DNA of 64,000 bases from Lathyrus oleraceus (taxonomy: Eukaryota; Streptophyta; Magnoliopsida; Fabales; Fabaceae). The notes beneath the pieces are model-generated. The model ran no database searches. It was not told the origin of the DNA and saw only the letters and a list, made by a program, of their open reading frames with translations. Every line of letters begins with the position of its first letter. The first letter of the stretch is position 1. The position numbers and the translations under genes are program-made. This document shows, one piece after another, positions 19,531 through 30,941 of the stretch. The stretch spans positions 278,020,483-278,084,482 of the forward strand of contig NC_066583.1 of the NCBI RefSeq assembly GCF_024323335.1. The letters run 5' to 3'.

Positions 19531-22500
19531 TGTAGCGGTAAATTAATGATCATCAAGCTATAGATAAGCTTAACGTCAATAAAACCAGAGTCGCCACCGT
19601 GCTTTTATTGTTTCCAAAGGAAAAGGGAAAAGTACGAACAAAACCCAAAGATAAGAAGTTTTCAAATCAAAACTAATAAAATGCCAGAGATTACAGGTAA
19701 GGGGGTTGGTTACACAGAGGGAAGGTGTTAGCATCCAAAGCTCTTTTTTATGTGTGTATGTGTTTTTGGTATAAAAGATGTTTGAGAAAAATAGAGTGTG
19801 GAGATGTGAAAAGAATTCATTTATTATATTTTTGTGTTTGACAAGACCCTCGGTCTTGTGCCTACGTACCAACATAAAATGAGGGATCAAAACCTCGTAG
19901 TTCGTGGTATCAATTTCAAAATGAGTGGATTACTTTTAATTAAAAAATTTAAGTTTAAAAGAGGCATAAAGGGCCTAAAAGTTTGAATGGGTGTTAGTTA
20001 TTTTTGTCTTTTGAAATTTTAAGTCAATATCATTAGATTTATTTACAAATTTGATTTAAGAAAAGAGTTTAAAAATGCAATGGCATAAGGCCAAAGTTTC
20101 TAATTTGAAATAAGGTTTAAGTTTTGAAACCACAAGCAAAGAATGTTTTTTTGAAAAGGGGGAGAGATTTTGAAATTTAAGAAGTGGGAGAAGATGAAGA
20201 GGCTAACCTAAGCATAAAATTAAAAGTTAAGAGTTGAAAAGATATGCCCAATAGGATGCAATCCAACAGGCAAGAATGTCATATAGAAAAACCCACTTTC
20301 CCCTTGGACTTTGAATCAAGCAATTAGTAATATCAGACATCATGGAGATCAAGGCATCAAATAAAGATGGCCACATCCAAGCAAACAAATCCCATAGCTA
20401 ACAGTCTTCTTTGTCTTCTCATGTATCAGATGAAAGACTCCTTGATTAACTCAGAGTGGAGCATTAGGCATGAGGTCAAAATAACAGTTGCATCAAGACC
20501 ATGTAGCAGATGAATTCAAGGGGATCCTAATACTTGCATCTGATGAAAGCTCAAATTACAATAACTTGGTCTCAGAAATGTTGGCATTGGCCAAGTCCTT
20601 TTACATGTGGAATGTTGCCTAATCCTAAGTCCAAAATTTCAGATCAAACCCAATAGTCCACACCAACATTTTTTAGGGTTTTTGTTGTTTATTAGGTATT
20701 TTAAGGTCCTAAGACCATGAGCACAAACAAAATACACAAACAAATATATACAATCACAATATATGGCTCAAGTGAGCAAATTGAAAATGGCATAAATATA
20801 AATAAGTTAAATGATATGTAAATGACAAATGAATGGTAAATGACTTGGAATTAAATTCCATAAAATAAATGACTTGAAAGTAAAGCAAAGTAAATAAGAG
20901 TTAGTCAAATGTTAGTCAAGGTTAATTAAATGTTAGTGATGTTTTGCTTTTCAATTGATTAAGTCATTCTTTGGAGAACACTCAACCATCTATTCACAAG
21001 CATGAATCCTTGAACCAAGACATCTTCCAAAGGAAGGAAAAAAGGCCAAGTTTCCACACAATACCATGAAAGATGGGAGACTTACAATCTCACTTACTAG
21101 AATGCTATGCCTTTAGGGTCAAAATTTAGCTCTATGTTAAGCAATTGTAATTGGACTTATGTAGAAGTCGCAACTATATGAGGTCAGACAATAAAAATTT
21201 AGGTGCTAATGCATGTTAGAGATTTGGTATAATGAACCAAACTCCTAAAACATACCACATACTAAAAGAAAAGATCAAAATGGATGGACCTATCTAATCC
21301 ATACTTGTATTGGTTCATCTAACACAAGGTTATTGATGAACTAATAAGCCTTAGGATCTTGAGATTTCATTGGTCAATGAGAGGGATGGGAAAGAGTGGG
21401 ATGAAGATGAAGAGGGAGGGGAGATGAGAGAAACAAAAATTGGTCATGGGAGGAATTTTATCAAATTAAAATCATTCATTCATTTTGGGAGATGAAATGT
21501 ATATTTCATCAATCCCTTAAATCCAATGATTTTAATTTAACAAAAGTCAAATCAACCTTGACCAAGGTCCAAACAAATAGTCAAACATCACAAGACTATA
21601 AAAATGGATCAACATAATTTTTAAACATTTAATCAATTAAAAATCACATTAAAAATGCATTAAAATTTAATTTAATTTGGTCAAAACCTAAAGTCTCTTC
21701 AAAACACCAAATAAATGGCTAAGAGATTTCTCCTAGATCAAACAAGATCAAAGGACCTTAGACAAAATAAATCATGATTTTTGAAAAGTCAGAAGTATTT
21801 TAAACAATTAAAAATATGCACAAAAACATTTAAATCATGAAAAATATCAAATTTAATCCAAAAAATAATTTTAGTTCAGAAAATGAAAAAGAACATATTT
21901 AAAGATTTTTTGGTGAAAGTCTCATATTTTTTGGATTAAAAATGAATTTAATATGAATTAAACAAAATAAGCCAATTAAAATATAAAATCAGAAATTAAA
22001 TAAAATGAGAAAAAACAAGGGTCATCAAATCTCCCTCATTAATTGAGGTGGCAGGTCTGATGGCCACGCGTGTGTCATCCATGGTGCATCCTAGTCAACG
22101 CGTTGCAACAATGGTAATTAAAACCAATGGTCATGATTAAAATATTTCAACATCATCAGATGGCTGGAAGGGCGCCAACTCACCACCGGAGCCCTGGCGC
22201 CGGTCTTCTTCTCTGGTGAACCTCACCAGACTGGTCCACCATCAACCACCATAAAAATGAAAAACAATGACATAGATTCAAAGAAAAAATGCTCAGGAGC
22301 TCGAATCTGGCCTCAATTTTCTTCAATTCCAAGTATATAAAAAGATACAGGGATTTGAATTTCGAGGATCATGAACTGAGTTGCTTCGATTTGACCTCAA
22401 AGTAACTCAATCTTGTTGCCTACATTGGTAGGACTTCAGCCAACCAAAAATCACAAAGAACGATGAAGAATTGAGAGAGAATCGAAGAGATGAGGTTTCT

Positions 22501-24205
22501 GAAAAATCACCTTCGAGTTGCTTCAAATTCACTTGATCTTGATCTGGATTTGCTTGCTTTCTCTTCCTCTTGCTTGCAGTGATCAATTGAATGAAAAGGG
22601 CAATGAATTCTTGGAGTTTGAATTTCCAAAACAGGAGATGAAATTCTGAGCTCATTGCAAGGTGTTGATGAAGTTCTGAGCTCATTGCACTTGTATTTAT
22701 AGGGTTATCACATGCTCTTTACACACTTACATTTGAATTCCAAAATTAGCAACTTTGCATCATGAGCTTGCACAAGCATGTACAAAGCCCAAATAATCAT
22801 TTGAAAAAGTCCAAAATCGTGCATAGGTCATGCTGAAAGCAATATATTAAGCCATGCAATGTTGAAATGAGTTTGATCATGAAGTCCTTCCAAATGGTAC
22901 CATGCGTTACACTCATGTGCAAGTCCTTCATTCTTTGGCCAAATGCGATGATCTTGGACTTTTTGGAAAGGTAAGATCACGGGGAATAACTTTCATGTTG
23001 AACACTTTTCTATTTTAATCTTGGATCATGATGAATTTTGAGGTGGACGTTTGGGAAATCAAACATAAATGAAAATTTTCTAAGTACCAAGTCAAATGTT
23101 CACTTCTTCCACCTTCAATAACTTTTGTTATGGACTTCAAATGGAAAATGTTCCTTCATCAAAGTTGTATCTCTTTCAAAACTATTAAATTTGGTCACTA
23201 ATTTGACCTCTTTTTCATTTGGCGTGAAGGAATTATGCATTTTAGAAGTTGAGGAAAATTGCTTGTTCAATGGTAATGGCCCAAAATGACCTATAATGTT
23301 TCCTCTTGGCACATGCATTTTAAAGTTGAATTTGACCTTACTACAAACATCAAAGTTGGATTACACATCTTTAATTTGATCATGGAATTTTAATGGATTT
23401 CATATAATAAGTTATGGTCTTTGGAAGTTGACCTCCTAACAAGGGTTCAAACAAAATGACCTATAATCTTTCACCATAAAAAATGACTTTCCAAGCAAAA
23501 CTAGATCTAGACTTAAACATGATAGTTGTTTGGAGTGTCATTATGAGTAACGTTTCTCTTGGAATCATTTTCATATGATAAAAATTGTAGGAGATAGGGT
23601 CTAGGGAACCCCAGTTTTGACCAGTTGACTTTCTCTGGTCAACCACCATGAACCATCTTGCTAGCTTGACATTATCTTGACTTTTGGGACTCATGGAGGA
23701 TATTATATGCACAATAGGATGTAATATGAAGTATACATTGAAATATTTTATTAATTGATGAAGAAACTTGTTGAGGAAGTCATACAAGATACCCAGATGA
23801 ATTAGGGTTTCCAAGGCAAACAAACTTCAAACTCTTGATGAATTCTTGATCAAAATGATATGTGAAGACCATAGGGATCCATATATGATGTATAGAACCA
23901 ATGTGAACCATTTCTTGATTGATCTCCTTGCCTTGAGGGTCTTAAACCCTAGATATGAGCTTGATGGAGCATAGGTGAGCATACACACTACCTATAAAAG
24001 CAACAAAGTATACATTGACATATTTTTGGTATTTTGGTTAGTAAATAATAATAAAAAGTATGATACAATCAAATGTACTTGGTGATCTCTACCGATGAAA
24101 ACCCAATGAATGAGGGGTGATGAGGATGCCAAGGTGTGATCCCAAAGCCAATGCAATATGATGAGATAGCATGAGGGATCTTAGGGTAAAAAATGTGGTC
24201 TTACA
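19531..24205 (-). repeat. 5' LTR of an Ogre-like element, about 4.7 kb
   Basis: Outer end TGTAAGACC at 24205, inner end CA at 19531, just before the PBS. The inner half matches 14307-16775 and 24206-25364 plus 51480 onward. The outer half is more distant from 12484-14124. It contains the conserved core GGGAAGGTGTTAGC at 19719 and a 25-bp deletion there relative to 14512. No coding frame is credible. Confidence 0.7.
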
Positions 24206-25364
24206 GATAGGAGAATTATATCTCAACTATGGAAATGACTCATGTCTAAACTTTTGAGAAAAGTTTTAAAGGGAAAAGTGCACAAATGGCAAACAATGAT
24301 TTGAATGAGTTATGCATTTTTTAGTCTTTGAAATTAGCCTCAATATACTTAAGATAGATTGACATTTATTACGAAAAAGGTTCTGAAAATCACTTGACAA
24401 AAGTCAAGGTTTGTTGAGAAAAATGATTCAAGTTAGAAAACAAGAAGGTTTTGAAAAAGAGAGAAGATTTTGAAAATTACAGAAAGGGAGGAGAAGAAGA
24501 GCCTGTCCTAGAGCATAAAATAAAAGTTAGGGAGAAAAGATCTAACCAAGAGATAGAAAGCTTTATGAAATAAGTTAAGCAAGTATTCCCTCCTTTGGAT
24601 TAAGCCTCAAGCAAGCCAAATAAACAAATAATAACCCATGCATCAGATGAAATCAAAGTAACTCAACCAAGTCTTCAAAGGTAGTCCCAAGTCAAAGGTA
24701 CCAGATGGATTCCAAGGTCTCAAATCAAAAGTCTCAAAGCAAAGGTCAAGGTCCTAATTCTAAGTCCATAACTCTACAATGATGCCAAGGATAGTAACTA
24801 CAAGTCCATGAGTCAGAACAATCAAGTTTTCTTTTTAGGTTTTTCTTCATTAATGTCTTCTTTACAATAATATGAAGAAAGGTCCAAATGGACAAAGAAC
24901 AAAATGACATAATCATAAACAATATGATATGAAATGTTAAACATAAAGTATAAAGTAAATGGTATAAATTAAAAGATCATAAAAGTAAATGACTTTGAAG
25001 TAAAAGTTAATACAAGTAAAGTGTTAGTAAAGTATGCTAGTAATCAAAGATGAAAAGATGTTTTGGTCATTTTTTAGAGAACACTTAACTATCCACTCAC
25101 AAGCATGAAAATATGAACCTATACATCACTTATCGAAGGGCTCCAACTTGGATAAAATCAACAAGTATGCCACTAGCTCTCACAAAATGTAAAAAAAAGC
25201 ATCAAAATTTTCATACAATACCATGAGGAATAGGATATTTACAACCTCACTTATAAAAATACCTTTTGCTTTTGGGACAAATTTAGCGCTATGTTAAGCA
25301 ATCGTAATTGGACTTATGTAGAAGTCACAACTATCTGAGGTCGATCAATAATAATGTTTGTGTT
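24206..25364 (-). repeat. Ogre-like LTR fragment, first part (split by copia)
   Basis: Starts abruptly at a point equivalent to about 19985 in the neighbouring LTR and continues to the copia insertion. It resumes at 51480. It lacks the conserved U5 core. No gene. Confidence 0.65.
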
Positions 25365-25449
25365 TGTTGGTTCTAAGTGTTGGCAGCAATTTTGGAAAAA
25401 CAAAGAGTGTTCACAAGATGTTGTTTGTGATGTCTTAACATAAGATATC

Positions 25450-25692
25450 TATGTACCTACTGGAGTTTAAAAACATAATTATGCAGCATTGTTTCAGAAT
25501 GTCATACACCATGTCATGGCATCTGATATTATGTACCTGCTGGAGTTTAAAAACATAATTATGCAGGATTGTTTCAGGATGTCATACACAATGTCATGGC
25601 ATCTGATATGTTTGTACCTGCTGGAAATTGTAAATGGAATTATGGAATTATGCAGGATTGTTCCAGGATGTCAGACCCGATGTCATGACATC
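25450..25692 (+). repeat. Three tandem LTR units ending in a 14-bp palindrome
   Basis: Units of about 80 bp begin TATGTACCTGCTGGA-like and carry ATGCAGGATTGTTTCAG and ATGTCATGGCATCTGA. The last ends with the perfect palindrome GATGTCATGACATC (25679-25692). They lie in the upstream part of the LTR and look like enhancer repeats (inference). The 3' LTR has the same set near 50350-50595. Confidence 0.6.
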
Positions 25693-26094
25693 CTGTACAC
25701 AGAACATTCAGGGAGAATGTTATGTGTTATGTGATTGTGCATTTAATGGCAATCTATGTATGATTGAAGATCTGATTTGCAGGCGCATTCAATCATTGAT
25801 TACAACATGATTTACTTATTTTCCAAGGAGATCTAACCAGCTGTCATGAGAAGATTTAATTGGAAAATAGTTTAGGGTTTTCAAGATGTCCAAGCCCAAC
25901 TGAAAGCTTCTATAAAAAGGGACTTGGAAAACCTGATTTAACACATAACCAATACTGAGCGAAATATTGAGAGAATATAAGGGTTTGTGTCTTGTTTAGT
26001 CGTGAGACTTGTAAGTCATTCAATTCATCCATAGATGATTGAATTGGTCTGATTTGTGGGTTGTAATGTGTCACTCTAAGCTTTTAAGCAAGAG

Positions 26095-26225
26095 TGTGTG
26101 TCTATTTGATCAAAGCTGTTAAGCAAAATCAAGTGTGTGTCTACTTGTTGAAGATCAAGTGTGTGTCTACTTGATTGAAGATCAAGTGTGTGTCTACTTG
26201 ATTGAAGATCAAGTGTGTGTAATTG
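26095..26225 (+). repeat. AAGATCAAGTGTGTGTCTAC repeat array in the LTR
   Basis: About four imperfect units of 26 bp. The 3' LTR carries the same array near 50990-51120. Confidence 0.75.
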
Positions 26226-26579
26226 AAAAGTGTTTTCTTTTCATAAGGGATTGTTGTTTAAAATCACAGGTGTGATTGAAGGGAAGTGAGTGGGTTCTCA
26301 TATCTAAGAGTGCTTAGGTAGAAATTGCACGGGTAGAGATTAGGTGAGGAAGACTGTAACTTGTTGAAGTGTACGGAGAGTCTTTGAACTGATTCTATTT
26401 TAGTGAATTTCCTTCCTGGCTTGGTAGCCCCTAGATGTAGGTGAGTTGGACCGAACTGGGTTAACAATTGCTTGTGTCTATTGCATTACTATTCTTTATC
26501 TTTATCTTGTTCGCATTACTCAGATATTAGTGTCGTGACATTACCTTCGACATCTCATATCTGATACTAGAATTTCAAT

Positions 26580-26591
26580 TGGTATCAGAGC
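26580..26591 (+). other. Primer-binding site, initiator tRNA-Met type
   Basis: TGGTATCAGAGC, the standard PBS of plant copia elements, starting three bases after the LTR. Confidence 0.9.
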
Positions 26592-26644
26592 AGGCATCAT
26601 GCTCTGGTTCTGGGTGAGATCTAGGGACAATACTTTCTGGTACA

Positions 26645-27675
26645 ATGGAGAGAGATGGAGGATCTGTTCACAGGCCACCAATTTTGGATGGATCTAACTA
26701 TGACTATTGGAAACCTCGAATGGTAGCTTTCCTAAAATCTCTTGATAACAAGGTCTGGAAGGCTGTGTTAATAGGCTGGGAACATCCAGTAATTACTAAG
26801 GAAGGAAAAGCCACTACTGATAAGAAGCCTGAAGAACAATGGTCCAAGGAGGAGGATGATCTAGCCCTTGGAAATTCTAAAGCATTGAATGCCATCTTCA
26901 ATGGTTAGACAAGAACATCTTCAGACTGATAAACAACTGTGAAGTGGCTAAAGATGCTTTGGGACATTCTCAAAACCACTCATGAAGGTACCTCTAGAGT
27001 GAAAATGTCTAGACTACAGCTACTCACCACCAAGTTTGAAAACTTGAGGATGAAAGAAGAGGAAAATATTCATGAATTTCTTATGAGTATCCTTGAAATT
27101 TCCAGTGCCTCTGGAGCTCTGGGAGAGAAGATGACAGATGAAAAGTTAGTAAGGAAAATACTCAGGTCACTCCCTAAGAGATTTGCTATGAAGGTGACAA
27201 CCATAGAAGAATCTCAAGACATCTCAAATATGAGAGTTGATGAGCTAATTGGATCCCTCCAAACATTTGAGATGGGAATATGTGATGAATCTGAAAAGAA
27301 AGCCAAGAGCATAGCCTTCACGTCAAACACTGAAGGGGAAGATAAGGAAGGTGGTCAAGATATTGATGAAGATCTGGAAAATGAGGTAGCAATGCTGGGA
27401 AGACAGTTCAACAGACTTATGAGAAAGATAGATGTCAGATCTAAGGCAAATGTCAAGAACATCGCATCTGACATCAGCAAATCCAACAATTTTGGAAGAA
27501 GAACAAGGTCTGAAGAAAAGCCCAAAGAAGGAAAAGAAGTTTAGTGCTATGAATGTGATGGGTATGGTCACATTAAAACTAAATGTGGGACCTACCTTAA
27601 GAAACAAAAGAGGAGTCTTGCTGCTTCTTGGTCTGATGGAAGTGAAACAGAAGAAGCTGCAAATCATGTGACTGC
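26645..27675 (+). pseudogene. Copia Gag, N-terminal part, broken
   Basis: ATG at 26645, with motif LDGSNYDYWKPRMVAFLKS, typical of the copia gag (DUF4219/UBN2-like) fold. A 1-bp deletion near 26905 causes TAG at 26906. A 1-bp insertion near 26959 restores phase, and the frame runs on to TAG at 27542-27544. Directly after that stop, still in phase, is a CCHC zinc knuckle (CYECDGYGHIKTKC). The reading continues to 27675, where a CACTA element interrupts it. The remainder of gag is at 30574-30941. Confidence 0.85.
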
Positions 27676-28070
27676 CACTATGCCAAAAACTGGAATAGAC
27701 AGCGCACCTTAGAGGGCGCTTTATTACAAAAGCGCACTCTAAAGTGAAGCGAAAAAATAAGGAGCGAACAACTGGAATAGACAGCGCACTTTAGAGGGCG
27801 CTTTTGTAATAAAGCGCCCTCTAAGGTGAAGCGAAAAAATAAGGAGGAGATAGAGGGACAATAATACAGGGCGCTTTTTAGAAAGCGCCCTCTAAGGTTA
27901 CCCTTAGAGGGCGCTTTTAAAAAAGCGCTCTATAAGTCCATGTGCATTTCCAGTTTATAAAGTGCTTTTGGAAAGCCTTAGAGAGCGCTTTCATAAGCGC
28001 CCTCTTAGGCCCCCTTTAGAGGGCGCTTTTTTTCCACAAGCGCCCTCTAAGGTCCCCTTTAGTAAACATT
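27676..28070 (+). repeat. Left subterminal repeat region of the CACTA element
   Basis: Alternating direct and inverted copies of TTAGAGGGCGCTTT and its complement form hairpins about 30-45 bp long. A near-duplicated unit of about 75 bp (ACTGGAATAGACAGCGCA) occurs at about 27688 and 27771. In En/Spm, subterminal repeats bind TNPA (family knowledge). Confidence 0.8.
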
Positions 28071-28944
28071 AAAATTATAACATACTGCGCGTTTTGTTAT
28101 TTCACTCTCTGTTATTTTCGTTCTTTTTCACGTTAGGGTTCTCACTGCTACGATTTTCGCTACTTCTAAGGCGTTCTCCTTCCACCTCTGTTAGATCTAC
28201 GACATTTCCTCCTTCTATTAATTCGTTGTTAGCTGTTCGATTTTGACACCATAGGTATTTTTGTAATCTTCATATTACTTGGTTTCTCTTCTGACGTTCG
28301 CTATTGTTCATTTTTGGTTTCATTTTTCTTGGTTCATACATTTATTGAGTATTCTCAACAATAATTATTGTGTTGCAATGCTAGCAATGGAGACTAGGCA
28401 TTATGGGTTAAATTTCACCAACTGTTCCATTTGTTTCTCGATGTAGAAAAAGGAGGCAGCAATATCTAAAACACCTTCTACCAATCAAAGGTACACTATG
28501 CAGCTTATGAGTGTATTTATTCTAGCATACATAGCGTAGCTAGTAACTTAAGAAGTTTAGGTATGGATGTTATTTGATAGAGTAAATTAGAGTCGACTAT
28601 TCTTCTGTTAGCTTTCAGTTAGACCATTATACAATTCTACATATATATTTTCTAGTCAATGTTTATCTTTTGTAAAAACTATATGATGATATATAACTAT
28701 GCTACAAATTAGTGCATACCACTAATGCTTAATGCATGGTTCATACATTCTCATGCTATTGAAGTCAGAGATATCTGAAAATGTTGAGAAACTAACTCAA
28801 TAAACCAAAATTGTTTTGGTTTTGGGTTGTTGTTGGAGACATGAATGCCCTGCACAGAGACTAACTCAATAAAGCGAAATTGTTTTGTCTCATCCCATTT
28901 TTGGTTTCTCTTCTGAAATTGTTTTTTGTTTATTCTAATTAGTA

Positions 28945-29421
28945 ATGGATAATACATGGATGTCTTCCAATCGATTGTCGAGAGAGTACGAGAATGGGGT
29001 ATTAGAATTCGTTAAGTTTGCCGTTGTGCACGCCGAAGACCCCAGTAGAATGATATGTCCTTGCTTGGGTTGTTGTTATGGGAAACGGGTTGACGCAGTT
29101 CAGTTGACATCGCATCTAATGAGGCATGGAATTGATCGAAGTTATACATGTTGGAATTTGCATGGTGAGAAAAGTAACGAGAATGTTGAACCGGGGGATA
29201 GTACGACCTATGCCTCAAACTATAGTGGCACAGATACATACGATTGTGATCGAGTTGAAGAGATTGCAGAAGCACTTGAAGGAGATCTTAAGGATTGTCC
29301 CGAAATGTTTGAGAGGTTGGTAAGTGGGTTGAAAATAATAACGGCATTCGAATGGATAAGTCAGGATTTTTGCAAGTGGATCTTAATAGGGTGGGATACA
29401 AAGATGAGTCTTTTATTCTAG
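28945..29421 (+). CDS. CACTA transposase N-terminal fragment (transposase-associated domain)
   Basis: 158 residues from ATG 28945. The first about 80 carry a Cys/His pattern (CPCLGC, then LTSHLMRHGID) typical of the transposase-associated domain at the start of plant CACTA (TNP2-type) transposases. It probably binds DNA through zinc, by analogy. An acidic stretch follows. After about residue 125 the frame runs into sequence that belongs, in another phase, to the DUF4216-like tail, so the catalytic domain is absent. An intron-like region precedes the start (28260-28940). Confidence 0.7.
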   Translation: MDNTWMSSNRLSREYENGVLEFVKFAVVHAEDPSRMICPCLGCCYGKRVDAVQLTSHLMRHGIDRSYTCWNLHGEKSNENVEPGDSTTYASNYSGTDTYDCDRVEEIAEALEGDLKDCPEMFERLVSGLKIITAFEWISQDFCKWILIGWDTKMSLLF

Positions 29422-29702
29422 CCTCTCAAGCTAGACAAGTGTTCTATGTCAATGATCCGAAAAGTACGAAATGGTCTATAGTTCTTTTTTCCAACAAAGT
29501 AATTGATGAAAACACTGGAGATCAAGGTGATATTGATGTTGAGATTGAATCGTTTACCAGAAATGATCAAGATGAGAATATTATATCAAATGATTCATAT
29601 ATTAGAAATGATCATAATGAGGGTATTTGGATCAATCCAACCGTCCGTGTTGTTAAGAGACATGTAGAACATATTCCAACCAAGAAAAGAAAGAGAACTT
29701 AG
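29352..29702 (+). pseudogene. CACTA transposase C-terminal fragment (DUF4216-like)
   Basis: A frame of 116 residues overlapping the previous ORF by about 70 bp in a different phase. It carries SFILASQARQVFYVNDP, typical of the DUF4216 region near the end of plant CACTA transposases, then a basic tail PTKKRKRT. Its ATG is probably not a real start. Together with 28945-29421 it shows that the middle of the gene was deleted, joining the two ends. Confidence 0.65.
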
Positions 29703-30189
29703 TGAAAAAGGTACAGGTCAAATGATTTTAATTGTTTTCTTTATTACAGGTAAAATGGCTTTTATTACAGCAAATCGAGTCAGTTGCATCAAAAAAAAAG
29801 GTATAAACACAATTATATGATATTTATGCATAGAAAATGTCAATTCTTGATCTTATACTTCACCTAACTAATTTTATGATATTTTAGGTTCATGCTATTG
29901 ATATTGAACAAAAAGAGGTTGTTGCTAAGAAGACTGCGGCTAGCAAAAAAACATACATCTCAGAGATGCTTTTGCTACTTAGTTTTATTTCTTTTTAAGT
30001 TATGAATTGGTTGTATATTTAGAATCTTTAGAAGTTAAACGATTATATATCAATGGATTGTTGTATATGTATGGATTGTTGTATATAAGGCTTGTTGAAT
30101 GCAATGTGTGAAAAAGGGCTTCAAATTATACAGTTTTAGGTGTACTGCTTCAATATACAGGTTGTCTAAAATAAATAAATAAATATAGC

Positions 30190-30570
30190 GCTTTTTAAAA
30201 AAAAATTAAATAACCACCCACTTTAGAGGGCGCTTTCCAAAATAAGCGCCCTCTAAACCCTTTAAATTTCCACTTTAGAGGGCGCTTTCCAGTAAAAGCG
30301 CCCTCTAAACCCTTAAAAGTTTCCACTTTAGAGGGCACTTTCCAGTAAAAGCGTCCTCTAAACCCTTAAAAGTTTCCACTTTAGAGGGCGCTTTCTTTAA
30401 AAAGCGCCCTCTAAAGTGGCCCTTAAAGGGCTTAAAGAGCCACTTTAGAGAGCGCTTTCACCAGGAAAAAAAGCGCTGTCTTTACCTATGCCAGCGCTTG
30501 ATTAGAGGGCGCTTTAAAGCGCTGTTATAGGCCAAAAAAAGCGCCCTCTTTTCCCTTATTTGGCGTAGTG
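30190..30570 (+). repeat. Right subterminal repeat region of the CACTA element
   Basis: At least five inverted AGAGGGCGCTTT / AAGCGCCCTCTA pairs mirror the left end, including three near-tandem units of about 55 bp (CCACTTTAGAGGGCGCTTTC) between 30220 and 30420. Confidence 0.8.
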
Positions 30571-30573
30571 TGC

Positions 30574-30941
30574 ATTGACAGGAAGATGGGGTTCTGATGA
30601 AGAGTCAAGTGATGATGAAGTAACCTTTGAAGAGCTGGCCACTACCTACAAATAGTTGTGTCACAAAAGTGCAGAAGTGTACAGACAAACTGAAAGCCAA
30701 AAGAAAGTGATAGCTCAGCTGGAGAATGAAAAGGGAGAATATGTGGAGACCATCTCCAAGTTGAAGACTGAAGTTGTACTCTTGAACTCCAAACTAGATG
30801 AGATGACCAAGTATGTAAGAATTCTTAACAATGGATCTGAAATCTTAGACAAGATTCTCCAAACTGGTCAAACAATAGGAGACAAATTTGGCATTGGTTT
30901 CAATGATTCTAAGGCTGAGTGTTGTTACACTGGTTGCAAAC
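30574..30941 (+). pseudogene. Copia Gag, C-terminal part
   Basis: Continues the gag frame after the CACTA insertion. A TAG at 30653-30655 interrupts it. A coiled-coil-like segment follows (KVIAQLENEKGEYVETISKL and beyond). The frame reaches 30941, where the Ogre-like element is inserted. Codon phase is preserved across that insertion to 45978 onward. Confidence 0.8.

Larger units (their letters stand above)
25365..26577 (+). repeat. 5' LTR of the copia element
   Basis: 1213 bp, ending TTTCA three bases before the PBS at 26580. It contains three tandem units of about 80 bp near 25450-25690 and a short repeat array near 26095-26225. Confidence 0.93.
27676..30570 (+). mobile_element. CACTA (En/Spm-type) DNA transposon, internally deleted
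   Basis: Ends are CACTATGCCAAAAACTGG at the left and the reverse complement CACTACGCCAAATAAGGG at the right, flanked by a 3-bp duplication TGC (27673-27675 and 30571-30573). Both are hallmarks of CACTA elements. Subterminal regions carry many copies of an inverted AGAGGGCGCTTT motif. The 2.9-kb length and missing transposase core make it non-autonomous. It splits the copia gag frame. Removing it with one TGC restores phase. Confidence 0.92.
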
